Made by a program: the position numbers and the translations under genes
NCBI GenBank assembly: GCA_024707255.1
Contig: JANQAC010000002.1
Span: 800,001 to 864,000, forward strand
Reading direction: 5' to 3'
Length of the DNA stretch: 64,000 nucleotides
DNA from: Asticcacaulis sp.
Lineage (GTDB): Bacteria; Pseudomonadota; Alphaproteobacteria; Caulobacterales; Caulobacteraceae
In this document: in pieces, positions 35,041 to 45,045 of the stretch
Numbering within the stretch: position 1 is the first letter of the stretch
Layout: every line of letters begins with the position of its first letter
The notes under the pieces: generated by a model
Told to the model about the DNA's origin: nothing
The model's database searches: none
The model's input: only the letters and a program-made list of their open reading frames with translations

Positions 35041-36563
35041 ATGATTTCCGAGCTATTCTTTTGAACAACGGAACCTGCGCCAAAGCCCTCAATCCGGCCG
35101 CCTTTAACATCATCCAGCACAATTGCCGGGCGGGCGTCGGGTGTTTCGACATCGAACGTGCAGTCCTTGAGGATCAAGCCCCGCAGATTTCGCCCATAAA
35201 ACCCATAAGCCGGCAGGGTGCCCATGAAACTGACCTCCAGGCTGGCCTCGCGCTTTTCCTTGGGCGTGCGCGCTGAATCCCTCATCGTGCCGCCGCCCGA
35301 ACTGACGACATGCACATCCGAGAAACTGACATCCATGACCGGCGCATCGGGAATGCCCTGCACACCGCACGGATAGCGGCCATCGGCGCCGGACACCTGG
35401 ATATTGTCGAACCGCACCCGCCGGCAGGCCCCGACCGTCGTGCCTTCCGGTGCCCGCAGACGCGCCGCCTGACGGATGAATAGCGGATGATTAACCGGAT
35501 TGCGTAAGATTATGTTCGAAACGACGACATCTTCCAGAACGCCGCCATCGACCACGCCGATCAGAATGCCGCGCGTGTTTTCGCAAACACAATCCCTGAT
35601 CAGTATATTGCGGAAGCCGCCATTGCTCTCGGTGCCGAGCTTGATGCGGCCAAGCACGCCCATATCATCGACCGAGCGATAATCAGACAGGCGGTAGCAG
35701 CCATCGATCACCGACCCGGTTTCAAAACCTGAAGTCTGGCAATTGGTTATGCTTATATTCTCACAGATCACCTTACGCCCCAGCGCATAGCTCGACTTGA
35801 CAACGATGCCGTCATCATGCGGCGCATTGACCCGGCAGTTGGTCACGCGCACATCACGGCAGCAATCGATATCGATGCCGTCGCGGTTGGTGTCGACGGT
35901 TATGGTGTCGATCGTGGCATTGGTGCAGCCGAGCAGGTGGCAAGCGAAATGCCCGCCTTGCAGAATGGTGACATCTCGGACCAATACATTGCGGCAATTC
36001 TTGAAGCCGATAGCGCGGATGCCCTGGCCCTGCATGGCGATTTCCTTCGGATCGGCGATGCGCGGCGCGATCCAGCCGGTGGCGCCGTGCCAGCGCGCAC
36101 CGGGATCTTCACGCCGCAAGCCCTTGCCGAAAATCATCCCGCGCCCCATGACCGAAACATGATCGGCGCCATCGGCATAGATCAGACTGCAATGGAACTG
36201 GGTGATGCCGAAGTCCTGGAACTGCTCCGGCATGTCCGCCTCTGCCAGGTCATATCTACCCCTGTGGAGCGCCGGATCGGCAGCCTCCAGCACGCAGCCT
36301 TCAGCGAGCAATAGTGTAATATTATCAAAGAGACGCAGGGAAAAGCTGAGATAATGCCCGGCGGGCAAGAGCACGGTGCCGCCTCCGACCTTACGGGCGG
36401 CGGCAATGGCCGAATTGATCGCCGGGCTGTCGAGTGTGACGCCATCGCCGCGCGCACCGAAATCGCGGACGTCAAAAAGCCCGTGCGCCGCGAAAGCCGG
36501 CACGTTGCTTAAAGGGAGGGCAAACAGCGCTGCCGCGCCGGTTAGAAGCGCGCGCCGGATCAT
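35028..36563 (-). CDS. GH28-like pectinase (polygalacturonase / rhamnogalacturonan hydrolase type), exported
   Basis: 511-residue right-handed parallel beta-helix enzyme. Signal MIRRALLTGAAALFALPLSNVPAFA, then the usual VRDFGARGDG start of GH28-type helices. Active-site motifs are recognisable but divergent: TNRDGIDIDCC for NTDGID, APHDDGIVVKS for QDDCVAIKS, GRIKLG for the RIK triad; the GHG motif is not clear (TSGFETGS in its place). The last residues SEIILLP are encoded within the intergenic repeat arm. Start overlaps the stop of the upstream beta-helix gene by 4 bp. Hydrolase or lyase specificity uncertain. Confidence 0.78.
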   Translation of the reverse strand: MIRRALLTGAAALFALPLSNVPAFAAHGLFDVRDFGARGDGVTLDSPAINSAIAAARKVGGGTVLLPAGHYLSFSLRLFDNITLLLAEGCVLEAADPALHRGRYDLAEADMPEQFQDFGITQFHCSLIYADGADHVSVMGRGMIFGKGLRREDPGARWHGATGWIAPRIADPKEIAMQGQGIRAIGFKNCRNVLVRDVTILQGGHFACHLLGCTNATIDTITVDTNRDGIDIDCCRDVRVTNCRVNAPHDDGIVVKSSYALGRKVICENISITNCQTSGFETGSVIDGCYRLSDYRSVDDMGVLGRIKLGTESNGGFRNILIRDCVCENTRGILIGVVDGGVLEDVVVSNIILRNPVNHPLFIRQAARLRAPEGTTVGACRRVRFDNIQVSGADGRYPCGVQGIPDAPVMDVSFSDVHVVSSGGGTMRDSARTPKEKREASLEVSFMGTLPAYGFYGRNLRGLILKDCTFDVETPDARPAIVLDDVKGGRIEGFGAGSVVQKNSSEIILLP

Positions 36564-38674
36564 TCCTTGCGCGTCTTTTCAGCGACCGGAGACCCATTGG
36601 GCTGCGGCAGGCCGGCAGGGTGTGCCAGCGGTTTCACGGCGCCGAATTCCACCGGTCCGGCCTCTGGCATGATGCCGGCATTGGCCATGACCTGCTTCGC
36701 CTCAACGGGCCACTGACTGCCCGTGACCAGGTGATCATCCAGGATCAGGTCTTCCTGATAGGCAGACCAGATGCCGCCGGTTGTTGTGGTGTTGTGCCAG
36801 TTGCCGCGCGCCGTATTGTTGACTGAGGTGCGCAGGGGCAAGGCGGAGCGGGCGGTATTGATATTCAGCCAGACCCCGGCATCCTCCACTACATTATTGC
36901 GCGCCAGGATGCCGCGCGAGCCTTCGTCGAAATAGAGGGCGATGCGGTCGCCGATATCGAAGACGTGGTTTTCGGCGAAAACGCAGTCCGGACAGGCGCC
37001 AAGATTATAGATGGCGCCGCCATCATTGAACAACTGCTTGACCTTGTAGACGCGGTTGAAGCCGACAAAGACATCTCTGTGGGTGGTCGGGGTCTCGTAG
37101 ACTGGCTGGCCGCCACCGCCCTGGGCCACGGCATCATAGCCGCGCTGGCGGGTCCGATAGTTCGGATTGCCGCCGGCATCGACATAGCCCCAGCCATAGC
37201 CGACATCGATCGCATCGTAAGGCGTGTCGGAAATGTCGTTATGGATGATGACCGTGTTCCACACATAGGTGGAAAGAATGGCGGAATTGTCCTTGTAATC
37301 CTGGCTGATATTCTGGATCAGGTTGTTCTCGACGACAAGCTGACGGTTGGTCAGGTTGCCGTTTGACGGATGATGCGCGTCCGGCAGCACGCCGCCGGAG
37401 GAGATGGCGCCGCCGGCCAGATCGGTGAAGACATTGCGCGAGACGACGATATCGGTCGTCGCCAGGCCCTGGCCGGTGAAGTTGGCATTGGCATCGTTGC
37501 CGATGCCGAGCGCATACTGGCCGAGATGGGCGAACACATTGCCATCGAGCACTATGTGTTGGGCGGCGGCGAACTGAACCGCCGCCGGCGTCTGGTGCCA
37601 TTTGTCGCGCACGGTCTCGAATTCCGGACAGCCGGTCTTGCAGACCTCCAGCACATTCTTCGGATAGGCCGCGGCCCGACCGGTCAGGAAGGAACCGCTC
37701 TGCTGGCTGGCGAAGCCTTCCGGTGAGGACGGGCCCATCCACGAACTGTAGGAGAATTGCAGGCCGGAAAATTTCAGGTCGGTGACCGGGGCTTCGGGCG
37801 TGCCGGCGGCGCTGACCAGCACCTCCAGCCGCGGCAGGATCGCCTTTGCCTGCTTCATGTCCACGCCATCGGCCGGTTTGTAATAGAGCTTGCCGGCGGC
37901 CGGATCGATATACCACTGGTTCGGTTTCGTCAGGAAGGCCAGGCTGTTTTGCAGATAGAGGTGCGACCATTCGGGGTGGAACGGGTAGGGGATGCTGTCA
38001 TAGCCCCAGATATTGTTGGCCCAGGCTGGCTGCTGCATGGTGAGGGTGTTGACGCTGATGGCTTCCACCGGCGAGAAGCGCGAGGTGAAGAAGCCTTGGC
38101 TCTCGATTTCGATACGGTGCTGATCGGCCAGGCCGGCCAGCCATGACCAGCTTTTATCCTTCAGCACCATGCCGGTTTCGGTGAAGGTGACCGCGTCGCG
38201 CGGCAGTTCGATCTGGGCGCGTTCGGCCAGGGCATCATTGACCCAGAGCTGGCGGCTGTCCATGCCTTTTGGTACATCTGCGACATAGATATGCTTTTGG
38301 GCGTCATGGACGCGCCAGCCGGTGACGGGTACGCCGCCGGACAGGACCGGACGCGCCTGCGGGGCGGCCTGCCAGGTGACGGTAAAGCCCTTCTGACCGC
38401 CATCGGCCTGGGTGAAGACCAGCGGCGCCAACAACGCATAGGTGCCGTCGGCCAGGATGACGGCCACATCGCCGGTGGCGTTGTGCTGGCGTACGGCGAC
38501 CTGGGCGCGGGGCAGGGTTTTGAAAGGATGTGCCGCAGACCCATCGTCTGCGTCACTGCCTGCGGGAGAGACGTGGATCTCACTGCTGGGATGTGCCCAG
38601 CGTGTCTGGGCCTGGGCTGGCAGGGCGGCGAGGGCGAGTATCGCAACAAGGGTAAGGCGACGGTCGGCTGGCAT
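36560..38674 (-). CDS. Parallel beta-helix glycosidase, GH141-like, exported
   Basis: 704 residues. Signal MPADRRLTLVAILALAALPAQA, then EIHVSPAGSDADDGSAAHPFKTLPRAQVAV, the standard opening of exported beta-helix glycan-active enzymes. Features: RPVLSGGVPVTGW, KLYYKPADG, FSGLQFSYSSWM, many right-handed helix repeats (NNLIQNIS, NDISDTPYDAIDVGYGWG, FNDGGAIYNLG). The architecture matches GH141, a family containing an alpha-L-fucosidase acting on pectin (RG-II) and a xylanase; fucosidase activity would suit the nearby fucose pathway but is inference. The start at 38674 has GGGAG upstream. Operon with the GH28-like gene. Confidence 0.65.
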   Translation of the reverse strand: MPADRRLTLVAILALAALPAQAQTRWAHPSSEIHVSPAGSDADDGSAAHPFKTLPRAQVAVRQHNATGDVAVILADGTYALLAPLVFTQADGGQKGFTVTWQAAPQARPVLSGGVPVTGWRVHDAQKHIYVADVPKGMDSRQLWVNDALAERAQIELPRDAVTFTETGMVLKDKSWSWLAGLADQHRIEIESQGFFTSRFSPVEAISVNTLTMQQPAWANNIWGYDSIPYPFHPEWSHLYLQNSLAFLTKPNQWYIDPAAGKLYYKPADGVDMKQAKAILPRLEVLVSAAGTPEAPVTDLKFSGLQFSYSSWMGPSSPEGFASQQSGSFLTGRAAAYPKNVLEVCKTGCPEFETVRDKWHQTPAAVQFAAAQHIVLDGNVFAHLGQYALGIGNDANANFTGQGLATTDIVVSRNVFTDLAGGAISSGGVLPDAHHPSNGNLTNRQLVVENNLIQNISQDYKDNSAILSTYVWNTVIIHNDISDTPYDAIDVGYGWGYVDAGGNPNYRTRQRGYDAVAQGGGGQPVYETPTTHRDVFVGFNRVYKVKQLFNDGGAIYNLGACPDCVFAENHVFDIGDRIALYFDEGSRGILARNNVVEDAGVWLNINTARSALPLRTSVNNTARGNWHNTTTTGGIWSAYQEDLILDDHLVTGSQWPVEAKQVMANAGIMPEAGPVEFGAVKPLAHPAGLPQPNGSPVAEKTRKE

Positions 38675-38724
38675 TATCCACTCCCACGGGACTATGTTTC
38701 TTGTTTTATATGCCACACTTCAAA

Positions 38725-38741
38725 CATAATACATCATATGT
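38725..38741. promoter_or_regulatory. Putative operator before the GH141-like/GH28 operon
   Basis: CATAATACATCATATGT: CATAATACAT is identical to 25889-25898 and CATCATATGTC to the TonB-receptor copy. It lies 51-67 bp before the start codon. Confidence 0.6.
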
Positions 38742-38884
38742 CAAGGGCGTGATGTTTTAATAAGAGCTTACTTGATCCTGATTTTTTGCGAGGACGCTAC
38801 GCATGGAAAGCCTCATCACGCCGGGGATAGAGACAGGACATCAAGCCATCAGGCTTTTTATAGCCCTTCATCTGAGGTATCCGC

Positions 38885-39461
38885 ATGTTCAAGTTCCCCA
38901 CCTTTAAAGCCGGCGGTTTTGCTCTGGCCCTGTCGCTGACCACGACGGCCCTGGTGCCCGCCGTCTTGCCGCAGGCCGCCGAGGCTGCCACCAAGGCCGA
39001 TATCAACGCCGATTCTCAAGCGGCGCTGAATTCGCTCTATGCCGGCAACCCCACCGCCAAGCTTATCGGCTCCAAAGCCAAGGCCATCCTGATCTTCCCC
39101 AGCATCGTCAAGGCCGGTCTGGTGTTCGGCGGCGCTTATGGTGAGGGCGAGTTGCTGATGAACGGCGGCGTGGCAGACTACTACAACTCTTTCTCCGGTT
39201 CCTGGGGGCTCCAGTGCCGGGGCGCAATCCTACGGCTATGCCGTCTTTCTGATGACCGACAGTGCCGTGAAATATCTAAAGGATAGCTCGGGCCTGGAAA
39301 TCGGCGTCGGTCCCACCGTCGTCGTGGTTGACGAGGGCGTAGCCCGCAATCTCTCGACCTCGACCCTGAAGGACGACGCCTACGCTTTCATTTTCGACCA
39401 GAAGGGCCTGATGGCCGGTGTTTCCATAGAGGGCACCAAGATATCCAAGATCAAGCAATAG
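38885..39461 (+). pseudogene. SYLF-domain (lipid-binding, YSC84-like) exported protein, one frameshift
   Basis: Small exported protein of the SYLF family that binds membrane lipids. Signal MFKFPTFKAGGFALALSLTTTALVPAVLPQAAEA; mature part with AKAILIFPSIVKAGLVFGGAYGEGEL. The frame breaks at an extra T (39215): removing it joins SGSWGLQ to AGAQSYGYAVFLMTDSAVK and on to GTKISKIKQ, the normal SYLF ending, for about 191 residues. The repaired protein looks complete, so sequencing error or a very recent mutation. Confidence 0.82.
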
Positions 39462-39483
39462 TACCGAACGTCTGATCCTGTTA

Positions 39484-39520
39484 TGAGCCCTCCGGTATCC
39501 CCCGACCGGAGGGCTCTTTT
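39484..39520. terminator. Rho-independent terminator after the SYLF gene
   Basis: Stem GAGCCCTCCGGT / ACCGGAGGGCTC followed by TTTTCTT on the plus strand; AT-rich also on the other side. It lies between convergent genes. Confidence 0.85.
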
Positions 39521-39536
39521 CTTATAAGGTGTCAGC

Positions 39537-40792
39537 TTAGTCCACCCAATCCTTTCGGATGGTTTTGGATGCGAGAAACAGCAAGACCGCCGCCACCAGA
39601 TAGAAGCCCAGGCCGATTACAAAGGCCCATTTGATTGAGTCCGCGCCATATTCCGGTTTGAGCAGATCCGACACCTTGCCGAAAAAATAGGGCCCGGCAC
39701 TCAATCCGATCAGGTTGGTGATCAGCAGGAACAACGCCGCCATCTGGGCACGCGCAGAGGCCGGCCCCAGGTGCTGTATGGCGTTTACCAGCGGTCCGAA
39801 CCACATCAGGCCGAGCGCCTGGGGTATCAGGATCAGGAAGAACGCCTCATGCGGCGTTTTCGCCATGACGCACAGGGCATAGAGCGGTGCCGACAGCACG
39901 AAGGCGATCGCCGGAATCAGCGGATAGGCGCCCTTGCGGTCCGGGCCGAGCCAATCCCCCAGTATGCCGCCCGCCAGAATGCCGACAATGCCGCTGATCA
40001 GAAAAGCGCCGCCGAAGAGTTCTGACCGGCTGACGATATCCATGTGCAGCGAGCGCGCCAGGAAGGTCGGGAACCAGTACAGAAAGCCGTAACCGACCAG
40101 CGAGGCGAAGGACGCGCCAAACGCCATCAGCCAGAAACTCGGCTTGCCGAAGGCCAGAGAGGCAACCTTACCAAACGACAGGGGGCGGCGGGCGCCTTGT
40201 CGAACTGCCCGCGCACCGGATCCCTGACCAGCAGCCGGAACACAGGCGCCATCAGCACGCCCAGCCCGCCAATAACCAGAAAGGCCCAGCGCCAGTTGAC
40301 CGCCGCCGCCATCAGACCACCGAAGAGGATACCGGCCGCGCTGCCGATGGGAATGGCCAGGGAATAGACCGACAGGGCGCGGGCGCGCTGTTTTGGCGGG
40401 TAGAGGTCGGCGATCAGGCTGTAGGCGGGCGGAACGCCGCCGGCCTCGCCAATGCCGACCCCCATGCGCGCCAGGAACATTTGCGGGAAGGTCATGGCCA
40501 GTCCGCACACCGCCGTAAAGCCTGACCAGACGGCCAGGGACGCGGTCATGATCCAGACGCGGGACCAGCGGTCCGCCAGCCAGGCCACCGGAATGGCCAG
40601 CACGCTGTAAAGCAGGCCAAAGGCCAGGCCGCCCATCCAGCCCAATTGGGCGTCATTCAGGTGCAGTTCGGCGGCGATCGGCTCTTTCAGGATGCTCAGG
40701 ATCTGCCGGTCGAGGAAGTTCAGCGCATAGACGATGATCAGCAAAAACAGTGTGAATGATCCGCCTTTTGCAGGCGTGGTTTCCGATGACAT
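39537..40792 (-). pseudogene. MFS transporter, spinster-like group, one frameshift
   Basis: Inner-membrane secondary transporter with about 12 spans; substrate unknown. Start MSSETTPAKGGSF at 40792 with GGGGAG upstream; LNFLDRQILSILKEPIAAEL and WLADRWSR are hallmarks of the spinster-like MFS group common in Caulobacterales and Sphingomonadales. The frame is lost at a GGGGG run (40181-40185): adding one base joins FDKAPAAP to LSFGKVASLAFGKPSFW and through to TIRKDWVD. Repaired length about 418 residues, normal for MFS. Confidence 0.82.
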
Positions 40793-40927
40793 GGTCCGTC
40801 TCCCCATCTTTGCCGCCTTCATAGGCGCTGCCGCCGATTTCGACAAAGGAAAACGGGATCGTTCATTGAGTTGTCGCATAAGCGGGCGTAAGAAAAGGGC
40901 GTATTTCACCGCAGAGGAGAGTTTCAC

Positions 40928-41362
<435 letters not shown>

Positions 41363-41370
41363 GGAAGATT

Positions 41371-41494
41371 TTTAGCCACAGATGACACAGATGGGCGCAG
41401 ATTTTATGTTCATCGGGAAAAAAAAGATGGGGTGTGATCACCTGTTCAGGCGCGAAGCGCCATCTGTGTTCATCTGTGCCATCTGTGGCTAAAA
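41371..41494. repeat. Inverted repeat TTTAGCCACAGATG...CATCTGTGGCTAAA
   Basis: Left arm TTTAGCCACAGATGACACAG, right arm with three CATCTGTG units ending CATCTGTGGCTAAAA, separated by about 70 bp. It fills the space between the OsmC and GT39 stops. It has the same plan as the CCACGAATG palindrome at 32646 but a different sequence. Confidence 0.8.
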
Positions 41495-41495
41495 T

Positions 41496-42932
41496 CTACT
41501 GATCCAAACTATCCATGTCACAGTCGGTTGATTTCAATAGCCCGGTATAGAGTCGGAAATCCGACTTCCTGCCGGGCTTTTTCAGGCGCGAAACCGTGCC
41601 GACATCGCGCAGGTCGGTGAAGCATCGGGCGAGATCGGGCGCATGGCTGGCATTGACTACGATCAGGGCTTTTTTACCCATGCCCGGCGAGGCGGGCCAG
41701 TTGTACCGGTCGCGCTCGGCCATGCCGATGATTGAGGTGTCCGGCATATGTAGGCTGAGTTCACCCTGGGTGTTGTAATCGGTTGTGGCGATCCATTTGC
41801 TATCGGTTTCGGAGGCTTTATCATGAATGGCATAGCTAAGCTTCTCCCATCCCAAACCCAGACCGGCGGTGCCACTTTGCTGCGGCAGGACGGGGCTTAA
41901 GGCCATAAGCAGCAAAGCGATCACGCTTACGCCAATCCCCACCGGCGCGGCCCATTTGCGGGCCCAGCCGAACCGGCCGCCTTCCGCGCCAACCGCCGCC
42001 AGCAGGACCAGTCCGGGAAAGATCGGCGCCGGCCAGTTGCCCTGGATGCGGTCATGAAAAACATGGACCAGCATATAGGCAATCAGTGGCAGGGGCAGGG
42101 CGACCAGCAGGGTAAGCGGCGAGTTATCGCGCTGTTTTCGCCACGCCTTCACGCCCAGAACAACAAACACAAAGATCAGCGGATTGAGCAGCAGGGGCTG
42201 CGACATCAGGAATTCCAGCAGGTATTGCGCCGTCAGGTGCGCGCCTTCGATGCGGCCGAATTGCTTGGCGAAGGTGATCCAGTGATGCTGCGCGTTCCAC
42301 ACCAGGTTCGGCGCCATGGCCGCCAGGGCGACAACACCGCCAAGCCACGGCCACGGCGTCAGCAGCCACTTCCGCGCCGGCTTGTCGAGTACGAACCACG
42401 CCAGCACGCCTAAGCCTAAGAAGAAGTTGGTGTATTTGGCTTCGACGCCCAGCCCGGCAAACAGGCCGAAGACCATCCACCAATAGCCCTTGCCGCTGGC
42501 CTGCAATTTCGCCAGCGCCCATAATCCGAAAGCCCACATCAGCACCGAGGGCGGATCTGGCGTGGCGACCACCGAGCCGATGCTCAAAAGCAGGCAGGCA
42601 TTCAACCACAGCAGCGCCCGGCGGGCGACAACCTCGCTGAAAAGTGTTTTGCCCGTGTCGTAGATCAGCCAGCTTAAACCTGCGAAGCTCAGTACAAACG
42701 GCAGGCGCACAAACAGGGCGGATATATCTGGCAGCCCTGGAATGGCGGCTATCCACCACGCCACCATCGGCGGGTGATCATAATAGCCGAAGGACGGATG
42801 CTGGGCCCACAGCCAGTAATAGGTCTCGTCCGGCACCAGTCCGGCGCAAGCCCCCGCGACCAGCCGCAGAACCATCAACCCCGCAAGCAGGGGCAGGTAG
42901 GGAATGCGGCGGAGGCGGTCGATCAGGCTCAT
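41496..42932 (-). CDS. GT39 family glycosyltransferase (ArnT/PMT-like)
   Basis: 478-residue integral membrane enzyme using a polyprenyl-phosphate-linked sugar donor to modify lipids or proteins on the periplasmic face. About 10 hydrophobic spans; the catalytic acidic pair is in GLVPDETYYWLWAQHPSFGYYDHPP, characteristic of GT39/PMT_2 members, with the soluble C-terminal portion after about residue 370. Acceptor unknown. Starts 28 bp downstream of the phospholipase stop on the same strand. Confidence 0.83.
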   Translation of the reverse strand: MSLIDRLRRIPYLPLLAGLMVLRLVAGACAGLVPDETYYWLWAQHPSFGYYDHPPMVAWWIAAIPGLPDISALFVRLPFVLSFAGLSWLIYDTGKTLFSEVVARRALLWLNACLLLSIGSVVATPDPPSVLMWAFGLWALAKLQASGKGYWWMVFGLFAGLGVEAKYTNFFLGLGVLAWFVLDKPARKWLLTPWPWLGGVVALAAMAPNLVWNAQHHWITFAKQFGRIEGAHLTAQYLLEFLMSQPLLLNPLIFVFVVLGVKAWRKQRDNSPLTLLVALPLPLIAYMLVHVFHDRIQGNWPAPIFPGLVLLAAVGAEGGRFGWARKWAAPVGIGVSVIALLLMALSPVLPQQSGTAGLGLGWEKLSYAIHDKASETDSKWIATTDYNTQGELSLHMPDTSIIGMAERDRYNWPASPGMGKKALIVVNASHAPDLARCFTDLRDVGTVSRLKKPGRKSDFRLYTGLLKSTDCDMDSLDQ

Positions 42933-42959
42933 CCGCCCTTATTGGCCGGTTTCTCCGGC

Positions 42960-44975
42960 TCAGACAAGCTTCATCACGGCCGGGCCGCCCAGCGCCGGAT
43001 CGGTCATCGAGGGCTTGCCAGTCTCGATATGACCGGCGAAGCGATGGCTGAAACCGTCACCGCTGACGCTGATATCATACCACTGGCTCGTCAGCTCGAC
43101 CGGCAGCGTCTGCGCTTGCCCCGCGGATAAGGTGATGCGCTTTTCCGGCTGGCCATAGGCTTCGTCCCGGAGGATCACCTGGCCATCACCGATCAGGGTC
43201 AGGCTGTTGCCGTGCCATTGTGCCGGGATAGATTGTGCGGTCTTGCCGGAAAAGCGGCGGTGGAAGCCATTCGGCGCGTAGAGCCACAGGTCGTAGGTCT
43301 CATCCGCCGGGATCAGGGCCGTCAGTTGCCCGCCGGCCTTGACCGTATAGCGGCGTGGTGGCGATGCGGGTGACAGGCGATCGTAGATATGGAAGACGAC
43401 GGCCGTATCAGGGCTTTGATTGGCCAGATCGAGGACGACAAAACCGGGTTTCGGGGCGGCATTGGCCTCAAAAGCGTAGGGCAGGGGGCGCGTCGGGCGC
43501 TGGCCCTTTTCCTGAACCGGCGGCGTGATCTCGGCGGGCGGTTTTGGCGTGGGCTGGCCGCTCAGTTTGCGGGCGCGTTCCGCCGTAGCCGTGGTTTCAG
43601 GCAGGGCCTGGAAGAAAGTGTCGGTGTTCGGCGTAGCGAAGTCGAAACAGGTCGTCAGGTCGCCGCAGACGGCGCGGCGCCACGGGCTGATATTGGGCTC
43701 ATGCACGCCGAAGCGCGTTTCCAGGAAGCGGATGACCGAGGTGTGATCAAAGACCTGCGAATTGACGAAACCGCCCTTGCTCCAAGGTGAGATGACATAG
43801 AGCGGGACGCGCGGACCGAGGCCATAGGGCCGGTCCTTCCAGTCCTTGTCGTTGTGGTATTCGCCGGTGGTATCGACCTGGCTCTCGCCATAGCTGACGC
43901 CGTCCAGCTTGGCCGGCACCGAAGGCGGCGGCATATGGTCGAAATAGCCGTCGTTCTCGTCGAAATTGATCAGGAAGACGGTCCTGGCCCACACGGCGGG
44001 GTTGGCGGTCAGGGCATCGAGCACCTGGGCAGTGTAGTCCGCGCCCTGAGCCGGCGAGGACGGGCCGGGATGCTCGGAACCTGCCGCCGTGGCGACGATC
44101 CACGACACCTGCGGCAGTGTGTCGGCCAGAACGTCCTCTTTCAGCTTGTCGAGCGCGCGGGTGCGCAAAGACCGCGCCGCCAGTTCCATCAAGGGTGCTG
44201 ATTTCGACATGTCGGCCATGCGGTAGAGCTTGAAGCCGGCCAGGGGGTTGTCGGTGAAGTTGTCGTCCATATCCTGATAGATCTGCCAGCTTATGCCGGA
44301 AGCGGTCAGGCGTTCGGGATAGGTGACCCACTCATAGCCGCCGTGGCCCTGCGGGTCGGATTTCAGGTTGTCATAGCCGTTGTCGATCGCCGGACCATTG
44401 TGCGTGCCGGAGGGGTCGTTGGTGCCGGTCCAGATGAACAGGCGGTTCGGATTGGTGCCGGCGTGAATGGCGCAGTGATAGGCGTCGCAGATGGTGAAGG
44501 CCTCGGCCAGGGCGAACTGGAAAGGAATGTCCTCGCGGGTGAAATAGCCCAGGCTGTGATTATGCTTGGCGCCCGGCCAGTTATTCAGTCGGCCCAGGTC
44601 CCAGGCGTCCTGCGCATTGACGAAATTATGAGGCGTGCCTTCCGCGCGCATATATTTGAAATCCTGCACCGTATTGAAGCGGAAAGGCGCGATCAGGTGC
44701 TTCTTGTCATGCTCGTCCGGCTGCGACCACACCGTGCCATTGACCGTCGGGATCGGGAAGCGATCGGAAAAGCCGCGCACCCCCGAGAGCGTGCCAAAAT
44801 AGTGGTCGAAGGCGCGGTTTTCCTGCGTCAGGATGACGACATGCTGCACGTCCATGATCGTGCCGGTGCGATTATCGGCGGGGATATCGAGCGCACGGGC
44901 GATAGAGGCGGGCAGGGTGCCAAGGGCTGAAGCCAGAACGCTGGACAGCAGAAAGCGACGACGATCGATGGACAT
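42960..44975 (-). CDS. Phosphocholine-specific phospholipase C, Tat-exported
   Basis: 671-residue exported enzyme cleaving phosphatidylcholine or related phosphodiesters, of the Pseudomonas PlcH/PlcN and acid-phosphatase superfamily. Tat signal MSIDRRRFLLSSVLASALGT; catalytic motif VVILTQENRAFDHYFGTLSGVRGF with the nucleophilic Thr; INFDENDGYFDHMPPPS and GLGPRVPLYVISPWSKGG; two C-terminal DUF756 beta domains (NTARGN-like repeats FEANAAPKPGFVVLDL and WHGNSLTLIGDGQ). Likely serves phosphate or choline acquisition. No accessory chaperone PlcR-like gene is seen. Confidence 0.88.
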   Translation of the reverse strand: MSIDRRRFLLSSVLASALGTLPASIARALDIPADNRTGTIMDVQHVVILTQENRAFDHYFGTLSGVRGFSDRFPIPTVNGTVWSQPDEHDKKHLIAPFRFNTVQDFKYMRAEGTPHNFVNAQDAWDLGRLNNWPGAKHNHSLGYFTREDIPFQFALAEAFTICDAYHCAIHAGTNPNRLFIWTGTNDPSGTHNGPAIDNGYDNLKSDPQGHGGYEWVTYPERLTASGISWQIYQDMDDNFTDNPLAGFKLYRMADMSKSAPLMELAARSLRTRALDKLKEDVLADTLPQVSWIVATAAGSEHPGPSSPAQGADYTAQVLDALTANPAVWARTVFLINFDENDGYFDHMPPPSVPAKLDGVSYGESQVDTTGEYHNDKDWKDRPYGLGPRVPLYVISPWSKGGFVNSQVFDHTSVIRFLETRFGVHEPNISPWRRAVCGDLTTCFDFATPNTDTFFQALPETTATAERARKLSGQPTPKPPAEITPPVQEKGQRPTRPLPYAFEANAAPKPGFVVLDLANQSPDTAVVFHIYDRLSPASPPRRYTVKAGGQLTALIPADETYDLWLYAPNGFHRRFSGKTAQSIPAQWHGNSLTLIGDGQVILRDEAYGQPEKRITLSAGQAQTLPVELTSQWYDISVSGDGFSHRFAGHIETGKPSMTDPALGGPAVMKLV

Positions 44976-45045
44976 GGCATTACCCCTGATGACTTTTCTT
45001 TTGGGGCATATCAGCCAGTCATGACGGTTTTATCAAGGCGGATGA

